The notes beneath the pieces were generated by a model. It searched no databases and was not told the origin of the DNA. It was given only the letters and a program-made list of their open reading frames with translations. DNA of 64,000 bases from Oceanicola sp. Its GTDB lineage: Bacteria; Pseudomonadota; Alphaproteobacteria; Rhodobacterales; Rhodobacteraceae. Shown in pieces: positions 9,215 through 18,274 of the stretch. The stretch spans positions 1-64,000 of the forward strand of contig JAKVBK010000013.1 in NCBI GenBank assembly GCA_022447275.1, in the 5' to 3' direction. Positions within the stretch are counted from its first letter, which is position 1; each line of letters begins with the position of its first letter. The position numbers and the translations under genes were made by a program.

Positions 9215-9342
9215 CTGTCGCCCACTCAAAGGGGCTGGCCGTTGAAGGCAGCGCACGTCGGGCGCGTGCAAAGCTTGCGTTGGTTTGCCGCTGCGGTTTC
9301 ACAGGGCTTGAATTGGGGGGCAGTTCGGGTCACTGCTGCGCC

Positions 9343-9978
9343 ATGGACGTTACTTTTCTGATCTCCGCCTTCGTGACGCTCTTCGTCGTGATTGACCCTG
9401 TTGGGTTGGCCCCTCTGTTCGTCGCCTTGACGGCCGGGGAAAGCGCGGCGCAACGTCGGGCCTATGCCATCCGGGCATGTCTGATCGCTGCGGCCTTGCT
9501 AACGGCCTTCGGGGTTGCAGGCGAAAGCCTTCTGGGCACGATCGGGATTTCGATGGGCGCCTTCCGCATCGCAGGGGGCATTCTGCTCTTTCTGACGGCT
9601 CTCGAGATGCTGTTCGAGCGGCGGACCAAGCGGCGTGAGAATCAGGCAGAAGGCGCAGAGGCCAGCACCAGCGAAGACGACCCCTCTGTCTTCCCGCTTG
9701 CAATCCCGCTGATTGCAGGCCCGGGCTCGATTGCATCGATCATTCTGCTGACAGGGTCTGCCGAGGCCAGCGACACGGCCACACACCTCGGCGTCTATGG
9801 CGTGATGTTTGCGGTTATCGCGCTTGTTTTCCTGCTTTTTCTGGCAGCGCCGCTGATCGAGCGCGCCTTAGGGCGCACTGGCATTACGGTGATTACGCGT
9901 CTGCTGGGCATGTTGCTGGCCGCGCTGTCGGTGCAATTTGTGCTCGACGGATTGCGCGATGCCGGAGCTTTTGCCTGA
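9343..9978 (+). CDS. MarC family integral membrane protein
   Basis: A 211-residue inner-membrane protein of the MarC/UPF0056 family. Members have six predicted membrane helices and no settled function; the old link to multiple antibiotic resistance is not supported. Family landmarks are the N-terminal FVVIDPVGLAPLFVAL, GGILLFLTALEML in the middle and PLAIPLIAGPGSI before the fourth helix. The start at 9343 matches the family; an in-frame upstream ATG would add 21 non-hydrophobic residues. A charged, variable loop (about 98-118) separates the two halves. Confidence 0.92.
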   Translation: MDVTFLISAFVTLFVVIDPVGLAPLFVALTAGESAAQRRAYAIRACLIAAALLTAFGVAGESLLGTIGISMGAFRIAGGILLFLTALEMLFERRTKRRENQAEGAEASTSEDDPSVFPLAIPLIAGPGSIASIILLTGSAEASDTATHLGVYGVMFAVIALVFLLFLAAPLIERALGRTGITVITRLLGMLLAALSVQFVLDGLRDAGAFA

Positions 9979-10067
9979 TCTGTCCCTAGTGCCGCCACAT
10001 TTCGTGCCTACATAATAGGCATCGAAGTAACGGCTCGTTTACCAAGTTCCGGGAGTATGGCGCCACT

Positions 10068-10670
10068 ATGCCACCTATTAGCCTCTCTCCAGATCAAGTT
10101 GCGTCTGTGATCTATCTTGTGATCCTGATGATTGCGATCATCGGCTACGGCTTCTTTTCGGCTTCGGGCAAAGTGCCGTTTGGCAAGGTCGTACAGGCGT
10201 CTCTCATCTGGCTCTGCGTATTTATCGGCGTGATCGCAGGCTACGCCCTCTGGGAGGACGTAAGCCAGACGTTGCTGCCGCGCCAAGCAGTGTTTGCCGA
10301 AGGCAGCATCGTTGAAGTGCCAAAGGCACGCGACGGCCATTTCTATCTAACGCTCGATGTCAATGGCAGTCCCATTAGTTTTGTCGTGGATACGGGCGCA
10401 ACCAATATGGTTCTGGGCCCCCGTGATGCGGCCCGCGCGGGCTTGCGGGCAGACGATCTTGTCTTTTCGGGATGGGCCTCAACCGCGAACGGCACGGTGC
10501 AAACAGCGCGCGTGATCTTGGACAGCGTTGCACTGGGGGGGATCACCGAACATGACCTGCCCGCCGTCGTGAACGGGGCCCAGATGGACATGTCGCTGCT
10601 GGGAATGGAGTACCTCAGCCGGTGGGACGAAGTGACCATCGGCGCGGATAAGATGACTTTGCGCCGCTAG
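10068..10670 (+). CDS. Membrane-anchored retropepsin-like aspartic protease (TIGR02281 type)
   Basis: Two N-terminal transmembrane helices (about 12-31 and 42-61) are followed by a soluble single-lobe aspartic protease domain. The catalytic motif VVDTGATN places the aspartate at 108, and the LLGMEYLSR strand near the end is also typical. With one DTGA per chain the enzyme must dimerise like retroviral proteases. The soluble domain is probably periplasmic. The family is widespread in alphaproteobacteria with no established substrate. It converges with holC, whose stop is only 18 bases away. Confidence 0.88.
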   Translation: MPPISLSPDQVASVIYLVILMIAIIGYGFFSASGKVPFGKVVQASLIWLCVFIGVIAGYALWEDVSQTLLPRQAVFAEGSIVEVPKARDGHFYLTLDVNGSPISFVVDTGATNMVLGPRDAARAGLRADDLVFSGWASTANGTVQTARVILDSVALGGITEHDLPAVVNGAQMDMSLLGMEYLSRWDEVTIGADKMTLRR

Positions 10671-10688
10671 TCGGTACAGACTGCATCA

Positions 10689-11177
10689 TCATCCGTCGTC
10701 GGCCTCCGGCGCGCCCGTTTCGCTCTTCATCTCCCAGCGACCACTTTCCTCGGACCAGTACTGAGCATGCACGCCTGCGTTTTTCATTGCAGTCCATTGT
10801 CCACGCGCCTGCTGCACCGCCGCGGGCTCGCCGCCGTCAAACAGGATGAACACCCGTTCCAGATCGCGGGTCTCGGCAGGATCGACCGGGGCGCCATCGA
10901 TCACCATCAAGGCTTGCGCCTGCGACCGGGTCACGGGCGCAGGGTCTGATGTCAGAAGGATGGGTTGGTCTGCGTCATGGGGCCCGCCCGCAACGCCATG
11001 GGGCAGAAAGCTGCCATCCCCATAGAGCCACAGGGCCTCATCAAACCATTCTGCCCGCTGCGGCGTACCGGCCCGTACGATCACCCGCCAGCCTTCGCGC
11101 CGCGCCCGCTCCAGCAAAGGCGGTGCAGTGGCCTGCACCGGCTTGCGGGTCATGTGATAGAACATGGCGCGGCCCAT
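10689..11177 (-). CDS. holC: DNA polymerase III subunit chi
   Basis: Chi links the clamp-loader psi subunit to single-strand binding protein. The 162 residues start MGRAMFYHMTRKPV, matching the family's opening F-Y-x-L/M-T segment, and continue with the ERARREGWRVIV helix, the ALWLYGDGSFLPHG segment and the VFILFDGG strand. It follows pepA by 6 bases on the same strand. The pepA-holC pair is also seen in Escherichia coli and supports the call. The acidic last ten residues are not conserved in my memory. Confidence 0.9.
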   Translation of the reverse strand: MGRAMFYHMTRKPVQATAPPLLERARREGWRVIVRAGTPQRAEWFDEALWLYGDGSFLPHGVAGGPHDADQPILLTSDPAPVTRSQAQALMVIDGAPVDPAETRDLERVFILFDGGEPAAVQQARGQWTAMKNAGVHAQYWSEESGRWEMKSETGAPEADDG

Positions 11178-11183
11178 AGGTTG

Positions 11184-12659
11184 TTACCCTTCGTCGAACA
11201 TCTCGCGGATCATCCGATCCAACGCCATGACACCCCAGCCCGTGGCCCCTTTCGGTGCCAGCACGGTCGCGCCTGCAGGCTTTGCGACGCCGGCGATATC
11301 GAGATGGATCCAAGGCAGACCCTCAGGCACGAAACGGTGGAGGAATTCGGCAGCCGTCACCGATCCCCCCCAGCGGCCCCCAATGTTCTTGACATCTGCC
11401 ACCGACGATTTCAGCAACTTTGCGTAGCCCTTGCCAAGGGGCATGCGCCACGCGCCTTCCCCCTCAGCCGCAGCCGCTTTCAAAAAGCTGCCCGCGAAAC
11501 TGTCATCATTGGAGAAAACACCCGCGTGCTCATGGCCAAGTGCCACGATGATCGCGCCGGTCAGTGTGGCCAGATCGATCATGCCAGCGGGGCTGAAACG
11601 CTCCTGCGCGTACCACATGATGTCGCCCAGAACGAGGCGGCCTTCTGCGTCGGTGTTGATCACCTCAACCGTGTCGCCCTTGAGGGAAGTTACCACGTCG
11701 CCAGGCCGTTGGGCCTTGCCATCGGGCATGTTTTCTACCAGCCCCACAACGGCCACCACATTGGCGCGCGCCTTACGCAGGGCCAGCGTCCGCATCACGC
11801 CGGCAACGGTGCCCGCGCCGCCCATGTCCATGGTCATGTCTTCCATGCCGCCTGCGGGCTTGAGCGAGATACCCCCCGTATCAAAGACCACGCCCTTGCC
11901 GATCAGGGCAAGTGGCGCGGCTTTTGCGTCTGGCGCCCCTGTCCACTGCATGACAACGACCTTGGAGGGGCTCTCGGAGCCAACGCCCACCCCCAGCAGC
12001 ATATGCATGCCCAACTCTTCCAACTGGTCTTCTTCAAGCACCTCAACCGTCAAGCCCAGATCCGACATGTCGCTGAGGCTTTCGGCGAAGGTCGTGGTTG
12101 TGAGGATATTGGACGGTTTGTTGACGAGATCACGGGTATAGCACACGCCCTCAGCCACCGCGCTGACCGCAGCAAGATCAGCTTCCAGTTCTTCTGGCTT
12201 GCTCGCCATGAACGTGACGCCGCCTTGCGCGGGGGCTTCTTCGCTTTTCATCTCGGTGTAGCGGTAGGCGCGCAGAGCGCAGCCCAACGCAATGTCCGCC
12301 GCCAGTTGCTGATTGCCCAGCAACACCAATGTATCGGAGCCGCCCAGAGCCTTGCCAATCGCGGCCCCAGCCTTGCGCGCTTGCTCCTGGCTCGGCTTGC
12401 GTTCGAGGCGGATCACCTGAACCGCCTGCGCCGCCATCCCCGTGGGAAACGGCATCTCAACCGCGTCGCCGGCAGACATCTTGGCAAACCGGTCGCTCTC
12501 GCCAAAGCGCTCCAGCGCGCCCCGCATCAACCTGTTCACCCGCCGCGCAAGCTGGCTCAGCCTTCCCGTCTCTGACAGAAAAACGGTCACCCGCCCGTCG
12601 AAATCAGCGATCGAGTCGAGATCGATGGGGGATGCAGTGAACTGGGGAAGCTGAGCCAT
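11184..12659 (-). CDS. pepA: Leucyl aminopeptidase (M17)
   Basis: Cytoplasmic dizinc aminopeptidase that releases N-terminal residues from peptides. The N-terminal macro-like domain spans about 1-170 and the catalytic domain the rest of the 491 residues. The metal ligands K255, D260 (GKGVVFDTGG), D278, D337 and E339 are present, the last two in the signature NTDAEGRLVLGD at 335-346, with R341 as the catalytic arginine. First gene of a pepA-holC pair, divergent from lptF across 142 bases that should contain both promoters. PepA homologues can also bind DNA as XerCD accessory factors; whether this one does is unknown. Confidence 0.96.
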   Translation of the reverse strand: MAQLPQFTASPIDLDSIADFDGRVTVFLSETGRLSQLARRVNRLMRGALERFGESDRFAKMSAGDAVEMPFPTGMAAQAVQVIRLERKPSQEQARKAGAAIGKALGGSDTLVLLGNQQLAADIALGCALRAYRYTEMKSEEAPAQGGVTFMASKPEELEADLAAVSAVAEGVCYTRDLVNKPSNILTTTTFAESLSDMSDLGLTVEVLEEDQLEELGMHMLLGVGVGSESPSKVVVMQWTGAPDAKAAPLALIGKGVVFDTGGISLKPAGGMEDMTMDMGGAGTVAGVMRTLALRKARANVVAVVGLVENMPDGKAQRPGDVVTSLKGDTVEVINTDAEGRLVLGDIMWYAQERFSPAGMIDLATLTGAIIVALGHEHAGVFSNDDSFAGSFLKAAAAEGEGAWRMPLGKGYAKLLKSSVADVKNIGGRWGGSVTAAEFLHRFVPEGLPWIHLDIAGVAKPAGATVLAPKGATGWGVMALDRMIREMFDEG

Positions 12660-12801
12660 AAAAGACCTCCTGGAATGTCTGTTTCGCCCATAGGTAGCCT
12701 GCCAAGTGGGCGCTGAACAGGGCTTGGCGTCAGTTAACAGTTTTCCCCGGGCGGCGATTGGTCTAATCCCTTGGGTATCGTCTGTGGGGGATGAGTTAAA
12801 C

Positions 12802-13950
12802 GTGCCTAGGCTCGACCGATATGTACTCGCCCAGTGCCTGGTACTGTTCGGATTCTTCGCGCTGGTCTTTGTCTCTGTTTACTGGGTAAACAGGGCCGTC
12901 CTCCTGTTTGACAGGCTTATTGGTGATGGCCAATCAGCGCTTGTTTTCCTTGAGTTCACGGCTCTCTCCTTGCCAAACGTTATCCGCATTGTGTTGCCGA
13001 TTGCCGCTTTCGCGGCTGCGGTGGCGCTGACCAATCGTTTGAGCAACGAATCTGAGCTTGTCGTTGCGCAAGCGACGGGGGTGTCGGTCTGGCAATTGGC
13101 CCGCCCATTTGTCTGGTTCGGCCTGGCCGTAAGCTTGATGATGGCCGCCCTTGTGCATGTGCTGGTGCCGCTCGCGCGCAGCGAACTGGCCACACGCGAA
13201 GCTGAGGTGGCAGCCGATGTCTCATCGCGCATACTTACCGAGGGGCGCTTTGTGCACCCCTCGCCCGGGATCACCTTCTACGTGCGAGAGATCACCCCCG
13301 AGGGCGAACTGCTCGGCGTTTTCCTCTCAGATGCGCGCTCACCGGATCAGGACGTTACCTATCTGGCCAGCCGCGCGTTTCTTGTCCGTGAGAACGGCAC
13401 AGCCAAGCTCGTTATGTTTGATGGCACAGCGGAGACGCTCAACCGGGAAACCAACCGCCTGTTTACGACCAGTTTTGACGACTTTGCCTATGACATTGGG
13501 GATTTGATTGTTGGCGGGACGCGGGTCGGTCAGGACATGCGCGAATTGTCGACAATCCCCCTGCTTGTCGCCAGCGAGACAACGCAGCAACTCACGCGCC
13601 GCTCTGCGCAGCAATTGCGCCTCGAAGGCCATGATAGGATTGCGCAAACCCTGCGCCCGCTCGTGACAGCCCTGATCGGATTCGCCGCCCTCATGGTTGG
13701 GGGCTTTTCGCGCTTCGGGATCTGGCGCCAGGTGGTGTTTGCAATCATCTTGCTGATCTTGGTCCAGATGGTGGAGGGCGCCGCAGCCAGTGCCGCAGCG
13801 AAAACTGGTCAGCTTTGGCTGGTCTATTCCCCCATCCTGTTGGGCGTCAGCATTTCGGTTATTTTGTTGTGGGTATCAGAGCACCCTCAACTGTTGCGCT
13901 GGCCCCGGCGCAAAGCGGCAGACACACCGAGCAGCGGGGCCACAACATGA
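12802..13950 (+). CDS. lptF: LPS export ABC transporter permease LptF
   Basis: One of two membrane subunits of the LptB2FG motor that extracts lipopolysaccharide from the inner membrane. I choose GTG 12802 because a GGGGGA ribosome-binding site sits about ten bases upstream and the protein then begins PRLDRYVLAQ, as in relatives. A longer ORF from 12706 is possible. Three N-terminal helices, a periplasmic beta-jellyroll (about 140-260) and three C-terminal helices give the YjgP/YjgQ layout in 382 residues. The stop overlaps the lptG start by ATGA, so the two partners are coupled. Confidence 0.93.
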   Translation: MPRLDRYVLAQCLVLFGFFALVFVSVYWVNRAVLLFDRLIGDGQSALVFLEFTALSLPNVIRIVLPIAAFAAAVALTNRLSNESELVVAQATGVSVWQLARPFVWFGLAVSLMMAALVHVLVPLARSELATREAEVAADVSSRILTEGRFVHPSPGITFYVREITPEGELLGVFLSDARSPDQDVTYLASRAFLVRENGTAKLVMFDGTAETLNRETNRLFTTSFDDFAYDIGDLIVGGTRVGQDMRELSTIPLLVASETTQQLTRRSAQQLRLEGHDRIAQTLRPLVTALIGFAALMVGGFSRFGIWRQVVFAIILLILVQMVEGAAASAAAKTGQLWLVYSPILLGVSISVILLWVSEHPQLLRWPRRKAADTPSSGATT

Positions 13951-15047
13951 CCCTGCACCTGTACTTTGCCCGCAAGTTTGCGCTCACTTTTCTAGCCATC
14001 TTCGCAGTGTTTTTTGCTTTGATGGTGTTGCTCGATATCGTGGACCAACTGCGCAGGTTTCGCGGAGCGGATATCGGCTTCGCGGGTGCCCTTCGGCTGT
14101 CGTTGTTGGCAACGCCCCAGATTGTTTACCGGATCATGCCATTGCTGATCGTTTTGACCACCGTGGCCTTATTCCTCGGGCTCGCGCGTTCCTCGGAGAT
14201 GGTGGTAACACGCGCATCAGGCCGATCGGCATTGCGTGCTTTGATCGCACCTGTGCTGACAGCGATGCTCATCGGCTTATTGGGCATAGCCGTTCTCAAT
14301 CCAATCGTTGCGGCAACTCAAGTGCGCTACGAAGTGCTCGCGGACAGCTACAGAAGCGGCGGGGATATCAGCAGTGTTTTGTCCGTCTCCGACGAGGGCC
14401 TCTGGCTCCGGCAAGGCACTGCCGAGGGGCAGTCTGTGATCCGGGCGGGCCGTGCCAATCTTGACGGCACGGTTTTGTATGACGTGACCTTCCTTGATTT
14501 TGGCAATGATGGCATGCCAGTACGCCGGATTGAGGCGGACAGCGCCTCGCTGGCCCCGGGGGAATGGGTGTTGGAAGGTGCCAAGATTTGGCCCCTGAAC
14601 GAAATCAACCCGGAGGCGGCCTCCTATGAGGAAGCCGTGCTCCGCATCCCTTCAAATCTGACACGCGACCAGATCCGAGACAGTTTCGGCACCCCTTCGG
14701 CCATTCCTATCTGGGAATTGCCTGGCTTTATCCGCGATTTAGATCGCGCGGGCTTTTCCGCACGGCTGCACAGGGTTTGGCTTCAGATGGAGTTGGCGAC
14801 CCCGTTTTTCCTTGCTGGGATGGTTCTGATCGGAGCGGGCTTCACGATGCGGCACACTCGCTTTGGCCGTACCGGGCAGATGGCCCTGATCGCCGTGGGC
14901 CTTGGCCTTGGCGGCTATTTCATCCGGAACTTTGCGCAAATCCTTGGCGAGACCGGACAGATCCCCGTGCTGGTGGCGGCCTGGGCACCTCCGCTTGCAG
15001 CAATCCTTTTATCGATTGGGCTCTTGTTGCACTTGGAGGATGGGTGA
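13947..15047 (+). CDS. lptG: LPS export ABC transporter permease LptG
   Basis: The LptF partner, with the same three-helix, periplasmic domain, three-helix design in 366 residues. Landmarks are the first helix TFLAIFAVFFALMVLLDIVD, the coupling-helix region ARSSEMVVTRASGRS near 88-102, and VLIGAGFTMRHTR after helix four. ATG 13947 overlaps the lptF stop by four bases, and its own stop overlaps the lptD start by one (TGATG). The operon thus places inner-membrane extraction (LptFG) next to outer-membrane insertion (LptD). The ATPase gene lptB and lptC are not in the window. Confidence 0.93.
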   Translation: MTLHLYFARKFALTFLAIFAVFFALMVLLDIVDQLRRFRGADIGFAGALRLSLLATPQIVYRIMPLLIVLTTVALFLGLARSSEMVVTRASGRSALRALIAPVLTAMLIGLLGIAVLNPIVAATQVRYEVLADSYRSGGDISSVLSVSDEGLWLRQGTAEGQSVIRAGRANLDGTVLYDVTFLDFGNDGMPVRRIEADSASLAPGEWVLEGAKIWPLNEINPEAASYEEAVLRIPSNLTRDQIRDSFGTPSAIPIWELPGFIRDLDRAGFSARLHRVWLQMELATPFFLAGMVLIGAGFTMRHTRFGRTGQMALIAVGLGLGGYFIRNFAQILGETGQIPVLVAAWAPPLAAILLSIGLLLHLEDG

Positions 15048-17287
15048 TGCGGAGTGTGTGTAACCGCGCAGTGTCGTGGGCCAGAATGAGGCATCCCCTC
15101 CTTGTGGCGGGGGGCCTGTTCTTTGCCGCGGTGTTGGGGGCTTTGCCCGGCATGCCCCTCGCTGAAGCCCGGGCACAATCGGCACGCCCCTCCGCGCCAG
15201 CTGGCGAGAGCAAAACCATCACGCTGGTGGCCGACAGGGTGGAAGTGCGGGGCACAGTACTGGAGGCATCCGGAACAGTGGACGTATTCCATGGCCCCGT
15301 AAGATTGCGGGCCACGCGCATCGCCTATGACAGCGCCGCTGGCACGCTTGAGATTGAAGGGCCCCTGACCCTGAGCAACGCCGACGGCACCTCAGTCGTC
15401 TATGCAGATGCTGCCGCGCTCTCTGAAGATTTGCGCGCGGGTATCCTTACCTCTGCGCGGGTCGTATTTGAGGACCAACTGCAGATCGCAGCCAGCCGGA
15501 TCGAGCGGGTCGAAGGCCGATATACCCGCCTTGAAGACACGGTGGCCTCTGCGTGCAGGGTGTGTGCTGCACGTCCGGTGCCGCTTTGGCAGATCCGCGC
15601 ATCACAGGTGATCCAGGACGAAGTCGCTCAGCAGATCTATTTCCGCAACGCCCGGCTGGAAGTCGCTGGCCTACCAGTGTTCTGGTTGCCACGTCTGCGC
15701 CTACCAGACCCGTCCCTGCAGCGTGCCACCGGCTTTCTGCCGCCCGAGTTCCGGTCAACCGATGCCTTGGGCTTTGGGATCAAAATCCCCTACTTTATCC
15801 GCCTAGGCGATCACGCTGACCTTACAGTAACACCCTATTTGTCGACCAGTGAAACCCGCACACTTGAGCTGCGCTACCGGCAAGCGTACCGCACCGGACG
15901 GATCGAAGTGAATGGGGCCATCACCTCTGACGACATTCGCCCGGATAGCTTGCGGGGGTATCTGTTTGCCGAAGGGTCTTTTTCGTTGCCGCGCGGCTAC
16001 AAACTGGCCTTCGACCTCGAAACCGTTTCTGATGATGGATACCTTCTGGACTACGGCACCTCCGGCAAAGACCGCCTGGACAGCGCCATAGAGATCTCAC
16101 GCTTCAATCGCGACGGGTTCCGCTTTGCCGCCCTGACCGTGTACCAAACCCTGCGCGACAGAGAAGTGAACGAAACCCAGCCCGCCATCATCGCCGATGC
16201 CGCCATCGCGCGCCGTTTCTCGCCAGCAGGCCTTGGGGGCATCGCGACGGCGCGCCTGGATTTCCACGGCCACCTGCGCCGATCCGAGCAACCTACAGAT
16301 GGGCCTGATGCAGATACAATCTCCGATGGCAGGGATATCTCCCGCCTGTCCGCGTCTCTGGACTGGCGGCGCGATTGGGTGATTGGGCCTGGCATGCTGC
16401 TCGGCACCCAAACAGCCATGGCGTGGTCGCACACGGTGGTGTCGGAGGATGCCATTTATGCCGATACCACCAGTTATCTCTGGGGCGCCGCTGCGGTGGA
16501 TTTGCGGTGGCCCCTTGTGCGCCCCACGGCAGGGGGCGGGCGCATGGTCTTGGAACCGGTCTTTCAGCTGGTATGGGCGGATGACAGAACCTCCGGACTG
16601 CCACGAGACGAAAGCCGGTTGTTGGAGTTCGATCCCGGCAATGTGCTGTCCTTGAACCGATTTCCCGCCGGTGATGCTTTCGAGGCCGGTCAACGCGCAA
16701 ATATTGGCGTGAAGCTTGCCTATCGCGACGGCGCGGACTGGGGCTGGGACATGTCGCTTGCTCGGATTTGGCGCAGTGAGAATTTGCAACAGTTTTCTGG
16801 GTCCCCCGCCTTGGACACCAGCCGTTCGAACTGGCTTGCAGATGCACGTGTGACGCTCCCAAACAGGCTCGAAATATCAAACCGGGCCCTGTTCGACGAT
16901 GATCTGCGCTTTAATCAGAACGAAGTGCGTTTCGCTTGGCAGTCCACAGACATCGCACTGTCGGGGACATATCTTTGGCTGAAGGCAAACCCCGAGGAAA
17001 GCCGACTGGCCGATGTGTCCGAGCTGTCACTGGATGCGGAGTATCAAATCAACGCGCAATGGGCCGCGTCGCTGGATTATCGCTTTGATTTTGAAGCCGA
17101 TCGGGCTGCCTCCGCACGATTGGGGCTGGGCTACAAAAACGAGTGCCTTGAGGTGGATGTTTCCCTCTCGCGCCGCTTCACGAGCTCGACTAGTGTGCAA
17201 CCAACAACCGATTTTGGCCTCGAGCTCAGGCTGACTGGCTTTGGTGGCACCAGATCGAATTCGGGGCTTGGGGCCTGCAATGGTTGA
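15047..17287 (+). CDS. lptD: LPS assembly outer-membrane protein LptD
   Basis: The beta-barrel that inserts lipopolysaccharide in the outer leaflet. ATG 15047 shares one base with the lptG stop. A long signal peptide follows (a second ATG at 15086 may be the true start) with likely cleavage near AEARAQS. An OstA-like jellyroll (about 60-180) precedes the barrel. Residues C170 and C173 form an ACRVCA motif in the position where alphaproteobacterial LptD proteins carry a cysteine pair. The remainder is alternating strands ending in a short segment with terminal Gly-Ala-Cys-Asn-Gly. 746 residues is normal. Confidence 0.93.
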   Translation: MRSVCNRAVSWARMRHPLLVAGGLFFAAVLGALPGMPLAEARAQSARPSAPAGESKTITLVADRVEVRGTVLEASGTVDVFHGPVRLRATRIAYDSAAGTLEIEGPLTLSNADGTSVVYADAAALSEDLRAGILTSARVVFEDQLQIAASRIERVEGRYTRLEDTVASACRVCAARPVPLWQIRASQVIQDEVAQQIYFRNARLEVAGLPVFWLPRLRLPDPSLQRATGFLPPEFRSTDALGFGIKIPYFIRLGDHADLTVTPYLSTSETRTLELRYRQAYRTGRIEVNGAITSDDIRPDSLRGYLFAEGSFSLPRGYKLAFDLETVSDDGYLLDYGTSGKDRLDSAIEISRFNRDGFRFAALTVYQTLRDREVNETQPAIIADAAIARRFSPAGLGGIATARLDFHGHLRRSEQPTDGPDADTISDGRDISRLSASLDWRRDWVIGPGMLLGTQTAMAWSHTVVSEDAIYADTTSYLWGAAAVDLRWPLVRPTAGGGRMVLEPVFQLVWADDRTSGLPRDESRLLEFDPGNVLSLNRFPAGDAFEAGQRANIGVKLAYRDGADWGWDMSLARIWRSENLQQFSGSPALDTSRSNWLADARVTLPNRLEISNRALFDDDLRFNQNEVRFAWQSTDIALSGTYLWLKANPEESRLADVSELSLDAEYQINAQWAASLDYRFDFEADRAASARLGLGYKNECLEVDVSLSRRFTSSTSVQPTTDFGLELRLTGFGGTRSNSGLGACNG

Positions 17288-17358
17288 ACCAAGCGGCAAT
17301 CGGACAGTAGATAGAGACAGGCATGACCTGCCAAACAGAAAAAATTGGGGTTAAGAGC

Positions 17359-18261
17359 ATGAGCCTGCGCACCGCATGTCAATCCGTTGGAGCCTTTCTG
17401 GGGCTTACACTGCTGGCCCTTGCTGGCACCGTCCCCGGAGCAGAGGCTCAATCCAGCTTCTCGCCTGTGCTCTACGTGAATGACCGCGTCATCACCCAGT
17501 TCGAGGTGGATCAGCGCAGGCGCCTGCTTGTCCTGTTTCGCACGCAGGGCGATGTCGCCCAGCAGGCGGTAGACCAGCTGATTGATGACCGGTTGCGCCT
17601 CTTTGCTGCGGATCAAGCCGGGATTGAGGTGACCGACGAACAGATGGTTGAGGGCATGGCAGAATTTGCCGGCCGCGCCAATCTGAGCACCGAACAATTC
17701 CTCACGCTTGTGGGCCAACAGGGCGTTCAGCCGGAAACCTTCCAGGATTTCATCCGCGCGGGCCTTGCTTGGCGCGGCGTTGTGCGGGGCCGCTTTGGCC
17801 CGAGTGCGCAGGTGACGGATGCCGAAGTGGATCGGGCGATTTCCAACGCAGCCGGTGGCGCAACCGGCACCCTGGCCATCGAATACGCGGAATATCTGGT
17901 GAACGAGACCGACACGGGCAAGCTGGCCAAGACGCTGTCCCGGCTCGACACCTGCGATGATCTTTACGGCGTGGCCAAGGGCGAGCCAGAAGAGACCCTG
18001 CAATTCTACACCCTGCCCCCGGCTGAGATCCCGGCAGCGGTAAAAGCCGAGCTGGACCAGCTTGACGATGGTGAAATCTCCACCCGCCTGACCCGCGGGC
18101 CAGCATTGGTCATTTTGATGATGTGCGGCCGCACCGCCAACTTTGCCGAAGGTGTTGACCGGGACACAGTGCGCTCGGCGCTCGTGAACCAGCGCATTGG
18201 CACCTACGCAAACGGTCTGCTCGCAGAGCTGAAAGCGGATGCCATCATCCGCGAGCCCTGA
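17359..18261 (+). CDS. surA: SurA-type periplasmic chaperone / peptidyl-prolyl isomerase
   Basis: Assists folding of outer-membrane proteins such as the adjacent LptD. A signal peptide (GAFLGLTLLALAGTVPGAEA) precedes a SurA N-terminal helical domain with VLYVNDRVITQFEVDQRRRLL, typical of the family. At about 300 residues it is shorter than Escherichia coli SurA (about 430), with room for only one parvulin-like domain, and that domain (about 170-285) is divergent: I see the LDDGEISTRLTRGPALVILMM strand but no clean catalytic signature. The start could be ATG 17323 instead, adding 12 residues. Lies in the conserved lptD-surA-pdxA-rsmA order. Confidence 0.88.
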   Translation: MSLRTACQSVGAFLGLTLLALAGTVPGAEAQSSFSPVLYVNDRVITQFEVDQRRRLLVLFRTQGDVAQQAVDQLIDDRLRLFAADQAGIEVTDEQMVEGMAEFAGRANLSTEQFLTLVGQQGVQPETFQDFIRAGLAWRGVVRGRFGPSAQVTDAEVDRAISNAAGGATGTLAIEYAEYLVNETDTGKLAKTLSRLDTCDDLYGVAKGEPEETLQFYTLPPAEIPAAVKAELDQLDDGEISTRLTRGPALVILMMCGRTANFAEGVDRDTVRSALVNQRIGTYANGLLAELKADAIIREP

Positions 18262-18274
18262 TCGGAGCACCTGC

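Noticed and set aside
10965..12575. Long open frame on the plus strand opposite pepA
   Set aside because: It is the antisense shadow of a clear M17 peptidase; no ribosome-binding site and no domain.
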